Assembly: GCA_002480565.1 (NCBI GenBank)
Contig: DLCK01000013.1
Coordinates: forward strand, 143,949 to 188,118
Origin: Phycisphaerales bacterium UBA7800
Lineage (GTDB): Bacteria > Planctomycetota > Phycisphaerae > Phycisphaerales > Phycisphaeraceae
Length of the DNA stretch: 44,170 nt
Direction of reading: 5' to 3'
The notes beneath the pieces were generated by a model. That model saw only the letters and a program-made list of their open reading frames with translations. It was not told where the DNA came from and did not search any database. The first letter of the stretch is position 1; each line of letters starts with the position of its first letter. Positions 1 through 8,878 of the stretch are shown one piece after another. A program made the translations under genes and the position numbers.

Positions 1-22
1 CTAATCCCTAATCCCTAATCCC
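1..22. repeat. Three tandem copies of the heptamer CTAATCC
   Basis: The window opens with three perfect head-to-tail copies of CTAATCC followed by one C. The array may continue beyond the window edge. It lies directly before the ComF-like gene and occupies the place where its -35 box would be. No function can be assigned. Confidence 0.8.
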
Positions 23-30
23 AACAATGG

Positions 31-36
31 TACAAT
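31..36 (+). promoter_or_regulatory. -10-like box immediately before the ComF-like gene (possible leaderless start)
   Basis: TACAAT ends seven bases before the ATG at 44, and no purine-rich Shine-Dalgarno lies between them. Transcription from this box would begin at or next to the A of the ATG. No good -35 is visible because that position is filled by the heptamer repeat. The same arrangement occurs before three other genes in this window. Confidence 0.4.
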
Positions 37-43
37 CAGTTGT

Positions 44-784
44 ATGTTCGGATACCCACTACGCCGCATATGCACACAGATACTCGGTGACGAGCACGTG
101 AGTCAATGGTATGACGCTTGTGATCAGGGGCAATACCTGCCGAAGGTCTCCGCGGACTACTGTTCACGATGTGGAGCGAGTATCAGCTCTAAAGCCGTCA
201 CGGCCAAAGGTTGTGCCTTCTGCATTAATCAAACAATTCACTGGCAAAAAATTGTACGTGTCAGCGCTTACGAACCACCCATCAGTGATTGGATTGTGAC
301 GCTAAAATTCAAGCACGCATGGCGGTGGGGACAAATGCTCGGTGAGTTGCTCACACCACACCTTGACTTACCTGATTTACAAGACAATCCAACCGCGATC
401 TGCCCGGTTCCTATGCATTGGTATCGCAGGTGGGAACGTGGTTATAACCAATCACAACTCATCGCGGATTGCGTTGGAAGGCATTTGCATTTACCCGTGA
501 TGCCACTGCTTAAACGCATCCGTTACACGCCTTCGCAAACACGCGTGGTGCCATCGCAACGTACGGTGAATGTCAGCCAGTCCGTTGGCCCTCGTCCTAT
601 TAATCTGAATGGGTGGACGGTGATACTTATTGACGATGTGAAGACCAGTGGCGCGACACTTAATAACTGTTGTCGTCAGTTAAAGTCGATGGGCTGTAAG
701 GATATCATTGCAGCGGTAATTGCTGTTGCTGATCCGAAGCATAACGATTTTAAATCAATTGATGCGCCGCCGGACGGTGTTTGA
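44..784 (+). CDS. ComF family phosphoribosyltransferase-like protein
   Basis: The 246-residue protein has the ComF layout. An N-terminal zinc ribbon has Cys40, Cys43, Cys57 and Cys60. It is followed by the ComF signature RGYNQ at 132-136, an SQTR motif near 164-167, and a type I phosphoribosyltransferase PRPP loop (VILIDDVKTSGAT, 193-205). Family members are linked to natural transformation in some bacteria, but many occur in species with no known competence and the substrate is unknown. No other competence gene is present here. The ATG at 44 follows a -10-like box without a Shine-Dalgarno, so the mRNA may be leaderless. The gene converges on the HAD gene with a single base between the two stop codons. 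The family call is firm; the biological role is not. Confidence 0.88.
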   Translation: MFGYPLRRICTQILGDEHVSQWYDACDQGQYLPKVSADYCSRCGASISSKAVTAKGCAFCINQTIHWQKIVRVSAYEPPISDWIVTLKFKHAWRWGQMLGELLTPHLDLPDLQDNPTAICPVPMHWYRRWERGYNQSQLIADCVGRHLHLPVMPLLKRIRYTPSQTRVVPSQRTVNVSQSVGPRPINLNGWTVILIDDVKTSGATLNNCCRQLKSMGCKDIIAAVIAVADPKHNDFKSIDAPPDGV

Positions 785-785
785 T

Positions 786-1400
786 TTACACACCTTTGTT
801 ATGGGCATTTTTCTGATTCATCTTCTCGATTACAATGTCATAAACTTCATCCCAATTCATCGCCCGTTTGCCGGAACAATTTTTATTGGTGGAGTTGTTG
901 TAGATGATGTATTCCTTACCCTCTTCCTCAAATCGCGTGATGTTGGTTGGTGAGTCATCAATGTACACATCAGCATTGACTGAGGTCTTGTCTTTGAGGA
1001 AACAAAGGTCCATATAGGGGACTGCATGTTGCTCAAGCCAATTGACGGTGTGACTGACAACCAATTCATGAGTGCCACCGACATAGAGACGATGGGTGGC
1101 GATTCGAATATGCACCCCTGCGGAACTGAGCTTTCTTAAGGTATAAGCTGCATCAGGAATCGGTGGAGCCTTTTTGAAAATTTCGCGTTGCTTGACTGCA
1201 TAACGATGCATGAATGAATAGCGCAACTCACCTTCGGTTGGCATCCCCCATTCGGGAAAACCATAGGAAAAATCCTCGGTCAATTCATGCACCGGCTTAT
1301 TGAGCCATTCAGCAGCAATTGGGCGGATCGCTTTGTAAAAGTCCACGACACAACCATCAAGGTCGACAGCAAAGATAAAATTCCGGGCAGGCTTTGGCAT
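786..1400 (-). CDS. HAD superfamily protein, 5'(3')-deoxyribonucleotidase-like
   Basis: The 204-residue protein opens with a HAD motif I (VDLDG, nucleophile Asp13 and general acid Asp15). It ends with a motif IV-like stretch, YIDDSPTN, preceded by a Lys-containing FLKDK segment that may supply motif III. The layout, including the helical cap between motifs, fits the small bacterial NT5C-type 5'-nucleotidases that dephosphorylate nucleoside monophosphates. A cytoplasmic location is expected because there is no signal peptide. The real substrate cannot be read from sequence. It lies 91 bases downstream of the propeller gene on the same strand and could be read through from it, but its function looks unrelated. 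Family confidence is good; the nucleotidase assignment is moderate. Confidence 0.75.
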   Translation of the reverse strand: MPKPARNFIFAVDLDGCVVDFYKAIRPIAAEWLNKPVHELTEDFSYGFPEWGMPTEGELRYSFMHRYAVKQREIFKKAPPIPDAAYTLRKLSSAGVHIRIATHRLYVGGTHELVVSHTVNWLEQHAVPYMDLCFLKDKTSVNADVYIDDSPTNITRFEEEGKEYIIYNNSTNKNCSGKRAMNWDEVYDIVIEKMNQKNAHNKGV

Positions 1401-1490
1401 ATTGATTCATCCATGATTGATAGCGATTAACAGTCATATTTACGCCATCATCATCGCTGATCTGCATGCCATGTCAAAACCGGGTGTATG

Positions 1491-3251
1491 TCAACGAGTT
1501 GCTTTAAATGTGAACCGCATCAGACGCTGGTTATGCGAATCAAACACAACGCATCGGTCACCGTTAACTGCGATGGTCGTCGGTTGGTTCAACTCATCAA
1601 TTGAGTTGCCTGCCTTGTCGGTTTTACCATAGGTTGCAAGCAGGTTTTGTCCCTTGCTGTCAAGCGTGACAATCCGATGTCGTTGCATGTCGGAGACCCA
1701 GATTCTGTTGCTGTGATAGGCGACATAAAGCTGATCACCAAACTTGTCATTGGCAGCATTTCCAAACGCAGTAATCCGACTTGTTTCTTGCCAGCCGTTT
1801 TCATTCTGCTTAAGTGTGATGATGGCATTGTCTGCTGCTAGCAGGAGCGTATCCTCATCCACTTTGGCAAGACTTGTGCAAGACTTGACGGGTGATGTCA
1901 GCGATAGCTGGGCATCTCCCATGTCATCGTAAAATTGCCCGCGATCGGAAATGCGAAACAGGCGTGCCTTGCCTGTGTCGGAAATCAGGAGTAGACAGAA
2001 GCGATTTTTGAACTTGACAGTGGTTGCTGCAGGATAGTTGTTTTCAAGTTCGGAAGAGAGTTTTTTAGTGTCGAGTCCCCTGACACTCACGCGCGTCATG
2101 CCGTCCTTTACATAGGGACCATAGGCAATTCCCGGCTTGCCATATTTGGCACTGTAACAAACTGCATAACCATTGGGCATGATCACCATTTGACTTCCGC
2201 AGTCACCTGCACGGTCTCCTTCAGGCATGGATGTGTCGGGCAATCCTTCCCAAGGCCATGTCCCCCCTGCTGCCCAAATCACGCCTTGTGAATTGATCGC
2301 AAGTGTCGGGCAATCCACCAGTGAACCGATGCGTCGAATCAGTTGCATCCGCTGTTGTGCGCTGTCATATGCAAGTAGATGTATCACACCTTCTATACCT
2401 GCTATTGCATAGGTATCCGTGCCAAGGCGTACCATACCTCGACCATTGATGATCTCAGGATTCTCCGGCAAAAAGCCGATAAAACTCCCCGACCCGCCAC
2501 CAAGTACCACGCCTGGATCAGGATTCAATTCGGCGTCATAGCGTTTGATCGTGCTATGCCAGGCATGTCCGAACCAGACGTCACCGTAGTTTTGCAGCCG
2601 TTCGGATGTCGCAGGCTTGGGCCATGTTTCATCACCGATAATTTCTTTACCATTAACATAGCGGTGAACCTTGCGATCAAAGTCCAAGAAGACTTCTCCA
2701 TCGGGTGCGACGATCAAATTCACACGCTTTGACGGTGCTGGGTCAAACGCAATTGCATCAATATTACCACTGGCAGGATTCAGCCATCCGATGGTATTGT
2801 CAGCTTGTTGGACCAGTACTTTATTCTGGTGACTGGCCGGAGCCATCCCTTGAATGTTACTCAGCAGTCGTTTGGGAGTGGTTTGTTCTGACGCGTTAAT
2901 GGGCAGGGTCCAAACCACGCCACGGATGAGTAGCACGATCAATTGATCCGTAGCTGCGATGCTATCCAAATGCGTACAATTGCTATCGATCTTGTATTGG
3001 CGAACCAGACGACCATCCTGCTCATAGCAGTTTAGTAGTCCACGGCCAGCACGTGACCAGAGGCGACCTTTGCGATCCATCGCGATGCCGATCCCAGTGC
3101 GACCTGTTTGTGAATTGCTACTGACTAAGTTTTGCCCTGCTTCACCGGAGTTGGCCAAGACACCTGAAAACTCCAGTTCATCAGCATGTAACGGTAAGAA
3201 GCTGCATGCAAAAACAAGCAACAACGTGATGGTCAAAAAATTGTATTTCAT
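1491..3251 (-). CDS. Secreted beta-propeller (NHL-like) protein, unknown function
   Basis: The 586-residue product begins with a clear signal peptide (MKYNFLTITLLLVFACSFLPLHA, cut near residue 23). The rest is a string of short beta-rich repeats typical of NHL/SMP-30-like propellers, for example GIGIAMDRKGRLW near 55 and PTTIAVNGDRCVVFDSHNQRL near the end. Such repeats usually bind ligands or proteins, and no catalytic motif stands out. The start codon overlaps the stop of the upstream large protein gene as ATGA, so the two are almost certainly translationally coupled and made together. It looks like a shortened relative of the propeller part of that neighbour, without the FlgD-like and CBM9-like domains. 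Exported, probably periplasmic or outer surface. Confidence 0.8.
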   Translation of the reverse strand: MKYNFLTITLLLVFACSFLPLHADELEFSGVLANSGEAGQNLVSSNSQTGRTGIGIAMDRKGRLWSRAGRGLLNCYEQDGRLVRQYKIDSNCTHLDSIAATDQLIVLLIRGVVWTLPINASEQTTPKRLLSNIQGMAPASHQNKVLVQQADNTIGWLNPASGNIDAIAFDPAPSKRVNLIVAPDGEVFLDFDRKVHRYVNGKEIIGDETWPKPATSERLQNYGDVWFGHAWHSTIKRYDAELNPDPGVVLGGGSGSFIGFLPENPEIINGRGMVRLGTDTYAIAGIEGVIHLLAYDSAQQRMQLIRRIGSLVDCPTLAINSQGVIWAAGGTWPWEGLPDTSMPEGDRAGDCGSQMVIMPNGYAVCYSAKYGKPGIAYGPYVKDGMTRVSVRGLDTKKLSSELENNYPAATTVKFKNRFCLLLISDTGKARLFRISDRGQFYDDMGDAQLSLTSPVKSCTSLAKVDEDTLLLAADNAIITLKQNENGWQETSRITAFGNAANDKFGDQLYVAYHSNRIWVSDMQRHRIVTLDSKGQNLLATYGKTDKAGNSIDELNQPTTIAVNGDRCVVFDSHNQRLMRFTFKATR

Positions 3252-6200
3252 GGACGGTCCTCAAAACGAATATTGCTCCACATGTCCGGGTGTTGCATGA
3301 TTTCACCGGGGACATCGTTCACCAACGCTGTTGCCTTGTTTGACCAGTATGAACGCAGACGCGTCACCTCGCCGACACTATCACCATAGTTGATCCCCAG
3401 GTCACCTTTGATCACTTTCCCTGCTGGTGAATCGGTGCCCAATGCTTTAAATGGGATAGCCAACTCAATTGAGTACCAATTGTGTTGCTTTTTTACCCCA
3501 ATTTGTACATCTACTAATTCGGTGACACTATCCACGATGACACTTCGCCAAGGTGATGCAAACTCTACTGCATTTTGTTTGCTGTCAGATTTATAGCGAT
3601 AGAGCACCGCGATGTTCTTCTTTTCAAACGGTGCGATAAGTAGCCGGATATCACCATGGGCTGATGTTCTTCGTTTGGCTTTTGCATCTGGATCAAGTGC
3701 CAGTTCAATGTTCAAAGAGTCTCCTGTTTTAAAGAGGTTGGTCCAATCCTTGCCACCATTAACCCAGGGTGAATCATCATTGCGAACCGCAGCATGGACA
3801 TATAAATTGTCCTTGTCATAACCAAGCTTCACAGCAACTGGATACTGCCCGGAACTATCCCAGTTGATTTGTTCCTTAGACCAATCATTACTGTTGCCAT
3901 CAATCCGGGGTGCTTTGTCCAACCATGTAACGGTGGCAACTTTATCCTGCTTCTGTTTCTCAAGTACTTTGAGTTGACGTTGCGTTGCGACGTTGAGTTT
4001 TTCAACCGTCACGTCAATGCTTCCTGCCATACGCTTGATGGTGTTCACGTTCTGAATTTCATACAGTCGGAAGTTGCCTGCATGCAGATAGTATTTACCA
4101 TCATCATCAGCTTTACCAAAGTATCCGCCGAAGGGTTCACCGCCGATGGTGTAGTTATCAAGTACACGACTCTGTCGGACATCACGGAACATTTCATCGA
4201 CATAGAGTCCATCAGAAGTCATCATAAAAAAGCGACCATGATTACCATTGGTCATCAGTAGATCAGCGTTGTCATCCAGTTTGGCTGCTCCAAGGAAGTA
4301 GAGATTGCCCTGCATGACTCCGACTTGGGGCAGTGGCGCTTTATGCGAACCGTGGACACCTAGCCAGGGGTTGGCCATCTGCCAGAGTAGAGAACCATCG
4401 GGATTGAGGCCGATCATATTGGGATCAGCATTGACGACAATCCGCTCATGGCTGTCGACGATTGCGGATTGAAAACCACGCATGGTTGCCTGTATCGGAT
4501 TCGTGCCTTGTTTGATTGCATCACCGAGTGTCGCGTATTGTGGGGTGCCATGTGAATCAAAACCATTGGGTTTGATTTTGAGTATTTCCCATTGATTGTC
4601 ATTTTTGACAAACATGTGGAGGATCAAATCCTTAGCTGCAAACCCCCAGTATCCAACGCTCACATCAGGCATTTGCGGGTAGAAGCTGTATTCGTCTCCC
4701 TGGGTTTTGCCATCGCCATTACGATCCACCCAAAGGACTCCGCCTTTGCCACGGGTGTTTAATGGTGATCCGCGACCGACGAGTGGTGCATTTGCATCCT
4801 TGGGTTTGAGTTCGGGGAATTGCTTGTAATACGCATCGACATATGTTTGTGGTGGCTTCCAATTACAGGCATAAGCAAACATGGGCGTGGAACTCAGTGC
4901 AGCCATATCCTTGAGCGTTCCATCGGCTAATAACTCACAAACAAAGGTTGCTTTGGATGATCCGATGAGGAAGGTCCGTCCGTTGACACGATGGTGTCGG
5001 AAGTAAAGTGGCGTGCGGATACACCCATCAATCATGCCGGGTTTTTCCTGGAAGATGCTGATGAGTTTGGAGGACCTGGTTGCAGGATCGACTTCCCAGA
5101 GACATTGGCCTGCAATGATGTGCGTGTGATGCTTAGGGTCGAATCCAGTACCGGGGCCACCGTATTGGGGTGAGCCAAATTTTTCGATCACGACCTTGGA
5201 CAGGTTGCGATCCCATGCCAGGACACGTTTGGGATTCCAACGGTCTTCGACAACCCAGAGTTTGCCATCGGGTGCAATGGTCATACCATGCGGGTGGACC
5301 ATACGTTGGATATCGAATTTACCTTTGTACTCGCCACCGGGATTTCCCAATCGGCGATGCACTTTCCCGGAACTTGTGAGAATGATGACCTGGTGACTGA
5401 TGTTGTCTGAAATATAAATACGACCATCAGGTCCAACAGAGATGTTACGTGGATCAATCCCATTGAGCTTGGCCAAGGGCTTGATGTTTTTGTTTGCATC
5501 GATGGAGACGAGTTCATTGCCATTGACGATTGCGATGATCCGGCCATCGGGCGTTGCAGCAAGTCTACCGACACCGGGGAGTTTGAGGGTATCGATTTGC
5601 AGGCCGTCTTGCGTGTTGTGGATAAAGATGGTGCTGTTTAATCGTGTAGCAATGTAGAGTCGATTCCCAACCATCGCTGTACCGACAAGGTTAAGGTCAT
5701 GCCAATTGGGATTGTTTGAGCCAGGGCCGACTTTCATGGTATCCACGGTGATGTATCGGGAACCATGTCCGACGGAGCCTGTTGCTTTTGCGTAGTTGAT
5801 GGGTTTACTGGACTGCAGATCATAGCGGACGAGTGTGACTTTCTGGTCGTAGACCCAATTGCCTTTTTCGTTGCGTCGTCCCCATGTATTGCCATCCTGT
5901 ACGACATAGAGGTAGGTATCATCTGCTGCGATGAGTGACCGTTCGATCCCCAGGCCGTGCATATGTCGATAGCCTTGAATGAATTTGCCATCGAGGTCGA
6001 GTTTGACGAGTGATTGGCCGCCTTCGGTGATGTTTGCTGCCAGGAAGATGTGCTTGCCGTTGGTGGTAACTTCTTTGAAGGTCGAGTGATTAGGCCCCCA
6101 GCTTTGCCATGTGTTGTCATCACCATTTGCAAACCGCATCATGTATTGGGGTTTGATGCCTGCATGGGTGATGCCCCGCCATGTGTAGGTTCCGGGCGTG

Positions 6201-6901
6201 ACGAGTTCACCTTTGTCAGACAGACCATCCCAAAGGACGCGTTGCGATCCTTCGTTAAAGTCGTAACCGCTGACAAGATTTCGAACCGGAAGCCCATCTG
6301 CATCTTGAATGACGATTGAAGCCTTGCCATCGATGGGTTGTTCAAAGTCAACTGTGATTAAGCTACTTTGCTGAGCCAAGGTTGTTTTATATGCCTGCAT
6401 ATCGAACGGCATCCAATGAGCAGGATTGTCAGACATGGCATTAAAGACAGCGCGATTGTCCTGATGATGAAAACGCGTAATCGAGCGAACCGGCCGTGCG
6501 CCTGTGGTCACCTGTGTGACTGCCAAGCCAAAAGCAAATTTCTGCCAATCACTTTCCTGGCTGATGAGTTGGTTTACAGGGACGGTAAAGTGATAGATCA
6601 ATTGCTCTGCTGAGGTATGGACCTGAGCTTTGGATTGATCGAGTTTCACATGACTTTGAGCAGCTAACCCAAGATCTATTTCAACACGTGACGTATCGTC
6701 TTGTGGTTTGTGTACACGCACGCGAACGTCAAACGCATTGCCCTCTTGTTCAAAGGCAATCGCCACAGGTGACTGGACCGGCGAGGAGAGAACCACCCAT
6801 GTTGGATCAGGTCCCATGAGAAACGATGGTTGTGCCCAAAGCACGGACACCAGGCAGGTTGACAGCACACAGACCATCACCTGCAATTGACGAAGCGACA
6901 T
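3248..6901 (-). CDS. Large secreted FlgD-like / beta-propeller / CBM9-like protein
   Basis: I use the ATG at 6901 rather than the longer frame from 6967. It has a GGAG seven bases upstream and opens a normal signal peptide (MSLRQLQVMVCVLSTCLVSVLWA), giving 1217 residues. After a beta-sandwich region, a FlgD-like Ig segment (about 195-245, with VRNLVSG and LVTPGTYTWRG) leads into a long propeller (about 250-1000) containing repeats such as ISVGPDGRIYISDN. A C-terminal domain (about 1010-1217) resembles carbohydrate-binding module 9 (RIDGNSNDWS, then DNLYVHAAV). The C-terminal 400 residues are clearly paralogous to the product at 10131-14222; both share GVHGSHKA and a TDGL..MFRD segment. A role in binding or processing extracellular polysaccharide is inferred from domains and context, and no enzyme motif is visible. 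It is the fourth gene of the leftward operon. Confidence 0.82.
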   Translation of the reverse strand: MSLRQLQVMVCVLSTCLVSVLWAQPSFLMGPDPTWVVLSSPVQSPVAIAFEQEGNAFDVRVRVHKPQDDTSRVEIDLGLAAQSHVKLDQSKAQVHTSAEQLIYHFTVPVNQLISQESDWQKFAFGLAVTQVTTGARPVRSITRFHHQDNRAVFNAMSDNPAHWMPFDMQAYKTTLAQQSSLITVDFEQPIDGKASIVIQDADGLPVRNLVSGYDFNEGSQRVLWDGLSDKGELVTPGTYTWRGITHAGIKPQYMMRFANGDDNTWQSWGPNHSTFKEVTTNGKHIFLAANITEGGQSLVKLDLDGKFIQGYRHMHGLGIERSLIAADDTYLYVVQDGNTWGRRNEKGNWVYDQKVTLVRYDLQSSKPINYAKATGSVGHGSRYITVDTMKVGPGSNNPNWHDLNLVGTAMVGNRLYIATRLNSTIFIHNTQDGLQIDTLKLPGVGRLAATPDGRIIAIVNGNELVSIDANKNIKPLAKLNGIDPRNISVGPDGRIYISDNISHQVIILTSSGKVHRRLGNPGGEYKGKFDIQRMVHPHGMTIAPDGKLWVVEDRWNPKRVLAWDRNLSKVVIEKFGSPQYGGPGTGFDPKHHTHIIAGQCLWEVDPATRSSKLISIFQEKPGMIDGCIRTPLYFRHHRVNGRTFLIGSSKATFVCELLADGTLKDMAALSSTPMFAYACNWKPPQTYVDAYYKQFPELKPKDANAPLVGRGSPLNTRGKGGVLWVDRNGDGKTQGDEYSFYPQMPDVSVGYWGFAAKDLILHMFVKNDNQWEILKIKPNGFDSHGTPQYATLGDAIKQGTNPIQATMRGFQSAIVDSHERIVVNADPNMIGLNPDGSLLWQMANPWLGVHGSHKAPLPQVGVMQGNLYFLGAAKLDDNADLLMTNGNHGRFFMMTSDGLYVDEMFRDVRQSRVLDNYTIGGEPFGGYFGKADDDGKYYLHAGNFRLYEIQNVNTIKRMAGSIDVTVEKLNVATQRQLKVLEKQKQDKVATVTWLDKAPRIDGNSNDWSKEQINWDSSGQYPVAVKLGYDKDNLYVHAAVRNDDSPWVNGGKDWTNLFKTGDSLNIELALDPDAKAKRRTSAHGDIRLLIAPFEKKNIAVLYRYKSDSKQNAVEFASPWRSVIVDSVTELVDVQIGVKKQHNWYSIELAIPFKALGTDSPAGKVIKGDLGINYGDSVGEVTRLRSYWSNKATALVNDVPGEIMQHPDMWSNIRFEDRP

Positions 6902-6976
6902 AGAAAACTCCGGTGTTGATAAGGTTAGCTTTGTCGTTGATATTTGCATGGTTTGCATGCAGAACACAAAGTGGTT

Positions 6977-7864
6977 TTACTGGCCGAACACATCATAAAA
7001 TCTTGTATCGGTCGAAGACCTGCCAAGAATGGCTCGGGGTGGCGTACGATTGTTAAAACCTGAAAACTGGCTAAACACGGCATTTGACGGGATGGCGACA
7101 TGTCCGCCAATCGCCCCACCATTTTGAATCATTGCATCAATGGCCGAATTGTCAGCCGAGTAAGCAAACCATGCAGCCGACCCATCGGCACGTCCAACAT
7201 TACCGCCTTGAGGTATCTGCTTGGTTGCATCCCAATGGTTGGTTTCACCTGATCCACCATTGTTACCTTGACTGGTGATTGAAACATTACAACGGTCTGA
7301 CCACGTCGCTGGATTCTTTGTAGCAGTGTAGTTTTGAGAGAATTGTCCGCCACGTAACAATCGCTCCTGAGTCATTTTGAATTGAAGATTGCTTGCCGGA
7401 TACAGCGAATAGGCACTGCGGTAATAATCGTACTGTCCATAGCTGTTTGGTGTGCTGAGTCTACGGACGTTGTTCGGACAAATGAAGACTTCAGCAGGAT
7501 TGAATCTCACATCGTATGCGTAGTATGTATTGCCATCAATCCCACCAGTGGTCGTGCTCCAGTTAAGAATATTGCCACCAAGGTAATGTTCATAGAGCGA
7601 ATAGAAGTCCGGCACGCGACCAAAGTCTCCATTGGTTTGAAGACCGTGACTCTGCCCACGCATCCATGTGTCATTGTTATCTGCCAGATAGCTGAAAGAC
7701 GCGATGTTGATCTGTCGCACATTTGACAGACATCGCACCTTGCGGGCTTGATCTCTTGCTTTAGCCAAAGTAGGTAACAGAATTGCAATCAACAAACTGA
7801 TGATGGAAATCACCACGAGTAGTTCAATGAGTGTAAAAGCCTTTGCTCTTGATAGTTGTTTCAT
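6977..7864 (-). CDS. Pseudopilin-like protein with prepilin N-terminus and H-X9-DG type C-terminus (copy 2)
   Basis: The 295-residue protein has a type IV prepilin signal. A short basic leader ends at Lys-Ala, the cleavage site precedes FTLIELLVVISIISLLIAILLP, and Glu is at mature position 5. The residue before cleavage is Ala rather than the usual Gly. The body carries a C-terminal GGNVGRADGSAAWF motif preceded by a His, as in the planctomycete H-X9-DG family. These proteins are thought to be processed by prepilin peptidase and held at the inner membrane or in a pseudopilus; their function is unknown. A strong Shine-Dalgarno (AGGAGA) sits eight bases before the ATG. It is a tandem paralogue of the gene 65 bases upstream and is followed after 76 bases by the large propeller gene. 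Confidence 0.88.
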   Translation of the reverse strand: MKQLSRAKAFTLIELLVVISIISLLIAILLPTLAKARDQARKVRCLSNVRQINIASFSYLADNNDTWMRGQSHGLQTNGDFGRVPDFYSLYEHYLGGNILNWSTTTGGIDGNTYYAYDVRFNPAEVFICPNNVRRLSTPNSYGQYDYYRSAYSLYPASNLQFKMTQERLLRGGQFSQNYTATKNPATWSDRCNVSITSQGNNGGSGETNHWDATKQIPQGGNVGRADGSAAWFAYSADNSAIDAMIQNGGAIGGHVAIPSNAVFSQFSGFNNRTPPRAILGRSSTDTRFYDVFGQ

Positions 7865-7928
7865 TGCGTTATCTCCTCGTGCGAAATCTGTCTTCCTAAA
7901 TGATTGTTTGTGTAATGTCGTCTATGAA

Positions 7929-8816
7929 TTATTGGCCAAAAACATCGTAAAAATTGCTTCCATCGTGTCCTGATCTGCCCAGAATCACACGAGCAGGTGT
8001 TCGCAACAACGTACTACCAGCAAACACGGCATAGACCGCGTTGGAAGGCATTGCGATGTGTCCGCCGACATAGCCACCATTGACGATAAACGCATCAATC
8101 GAACTGTTGTCAGCCTGGTATTCAAACCATGCACCTGATCCATCGGCACGAGCCACGTTGCCCCCCTGTGGTTTGCCAGTAGTCGGATCCCAGTGATTGG
8201 TTTCAGATGTTCCGCCGTTGTTACCGCCTGAAAGCATATTGCATCGATCCGACCATGTTGCAGGGATTTTGGTCGCTGAATAATTCCTGCTGTGTTGACC
8301 GGCTCGCAGGAGCTTTTCCTGAGTCATGACAAAATCCTGACCACTGCTTGGCCACAGCGCGTAGGCATTACGAGAGTAGTTGTAGGGGCCAGGATCATTG
8401 GGATTGGATGTTCGACGAATCGTGCTGGGGCAGATAAAAATATCTGCAGTGTTAAAGCGTAGTCCATACGAATAGAGCGTATTGCCATCAAAACCACCCG
8501 TTGAACCCCCCAATTCCAAATTGCCACCAAGATATTGCCCATAGAGCGTGTAAAAATCGGAGTTGCGGTTGAACTCGCCAAGGTTGTTGTAGTTGTAATG
8601 CGCCCCGCGTATCCAGATATTCTTGTTGTCCGTCAGGTATCCAAATGATGCGACATTGATTTGCCGGGTATTGGATAGACAACTGATCTTTCTGGCCTGA
8701 TCCCGAGCCTTGCCTAAAGCCGGAAGCAATATGGCAATGAGAAGACTGATAATGGATATGACCACCAAAAGTTCAATGAGCGTAAACGCGCGTGAGGTTT
8801 TGTGAAGTGATGACAT
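7929..8816 (-). CDS. Pseudopilin-like protein with prepilin N-terminus and H-X9-DG type C-terminus (copy 1)
   Basis: I place the start at 8816, not 8846. A GGAG lies eight bases upstream of this ATG, and the product (MSSLHKTSRAFTLIELLVV) then has 295 residues, the same as its tandem paralogue. The leader ends Arg-Ala before FTLIELL, with Glu at mature position 5 and a single hydrophobic helix. The following LGKARDQARKISCLSNTRQIN segment is nearly identical in the sister protein. The C-terminal GGNVARADGSGAWF element belongs to the H-X9-DG family. No pilus assembly ATPase, platform protein or prepilin peptidase is encoded in this window, so assembly would rely on genes elsewhere. It follows the GntR gene by 62 bases and is probably in its operon. 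Confidence 0.88.
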   Translation of the reverse strand: MSSLHKTSRAFTLIELLVVISIISLLIAILLPALGKARDQARKISCLSNTRQINVASFGYLTDNKNIWIRGAHYNYNNLGEFNRNSDFYTLYGQYLGGNLELGGSTGGFDGNTLYSYGLRFNTADIFICPSTIRRTSNPNDPGPYNYSRNAYALWPSSGQDFVMTQEKLLRAGQHSRNYSATKIPATWSDRCNMLSGGNNGGTSETNHWDPTTGKPQGGNVARADGSGAWFEYQADNSSIDAFIVNGGYVGGHIAMPSNAVYAVFAGSTLLRTPARVILGRSGHDGSNFYDVFGQ

Positions 8817-8878
8817 GGCGTAGTCTCCAGTAAGGCAGAGGTGCAAACAATTAGATCACAATTCAACAATCCACAGAC

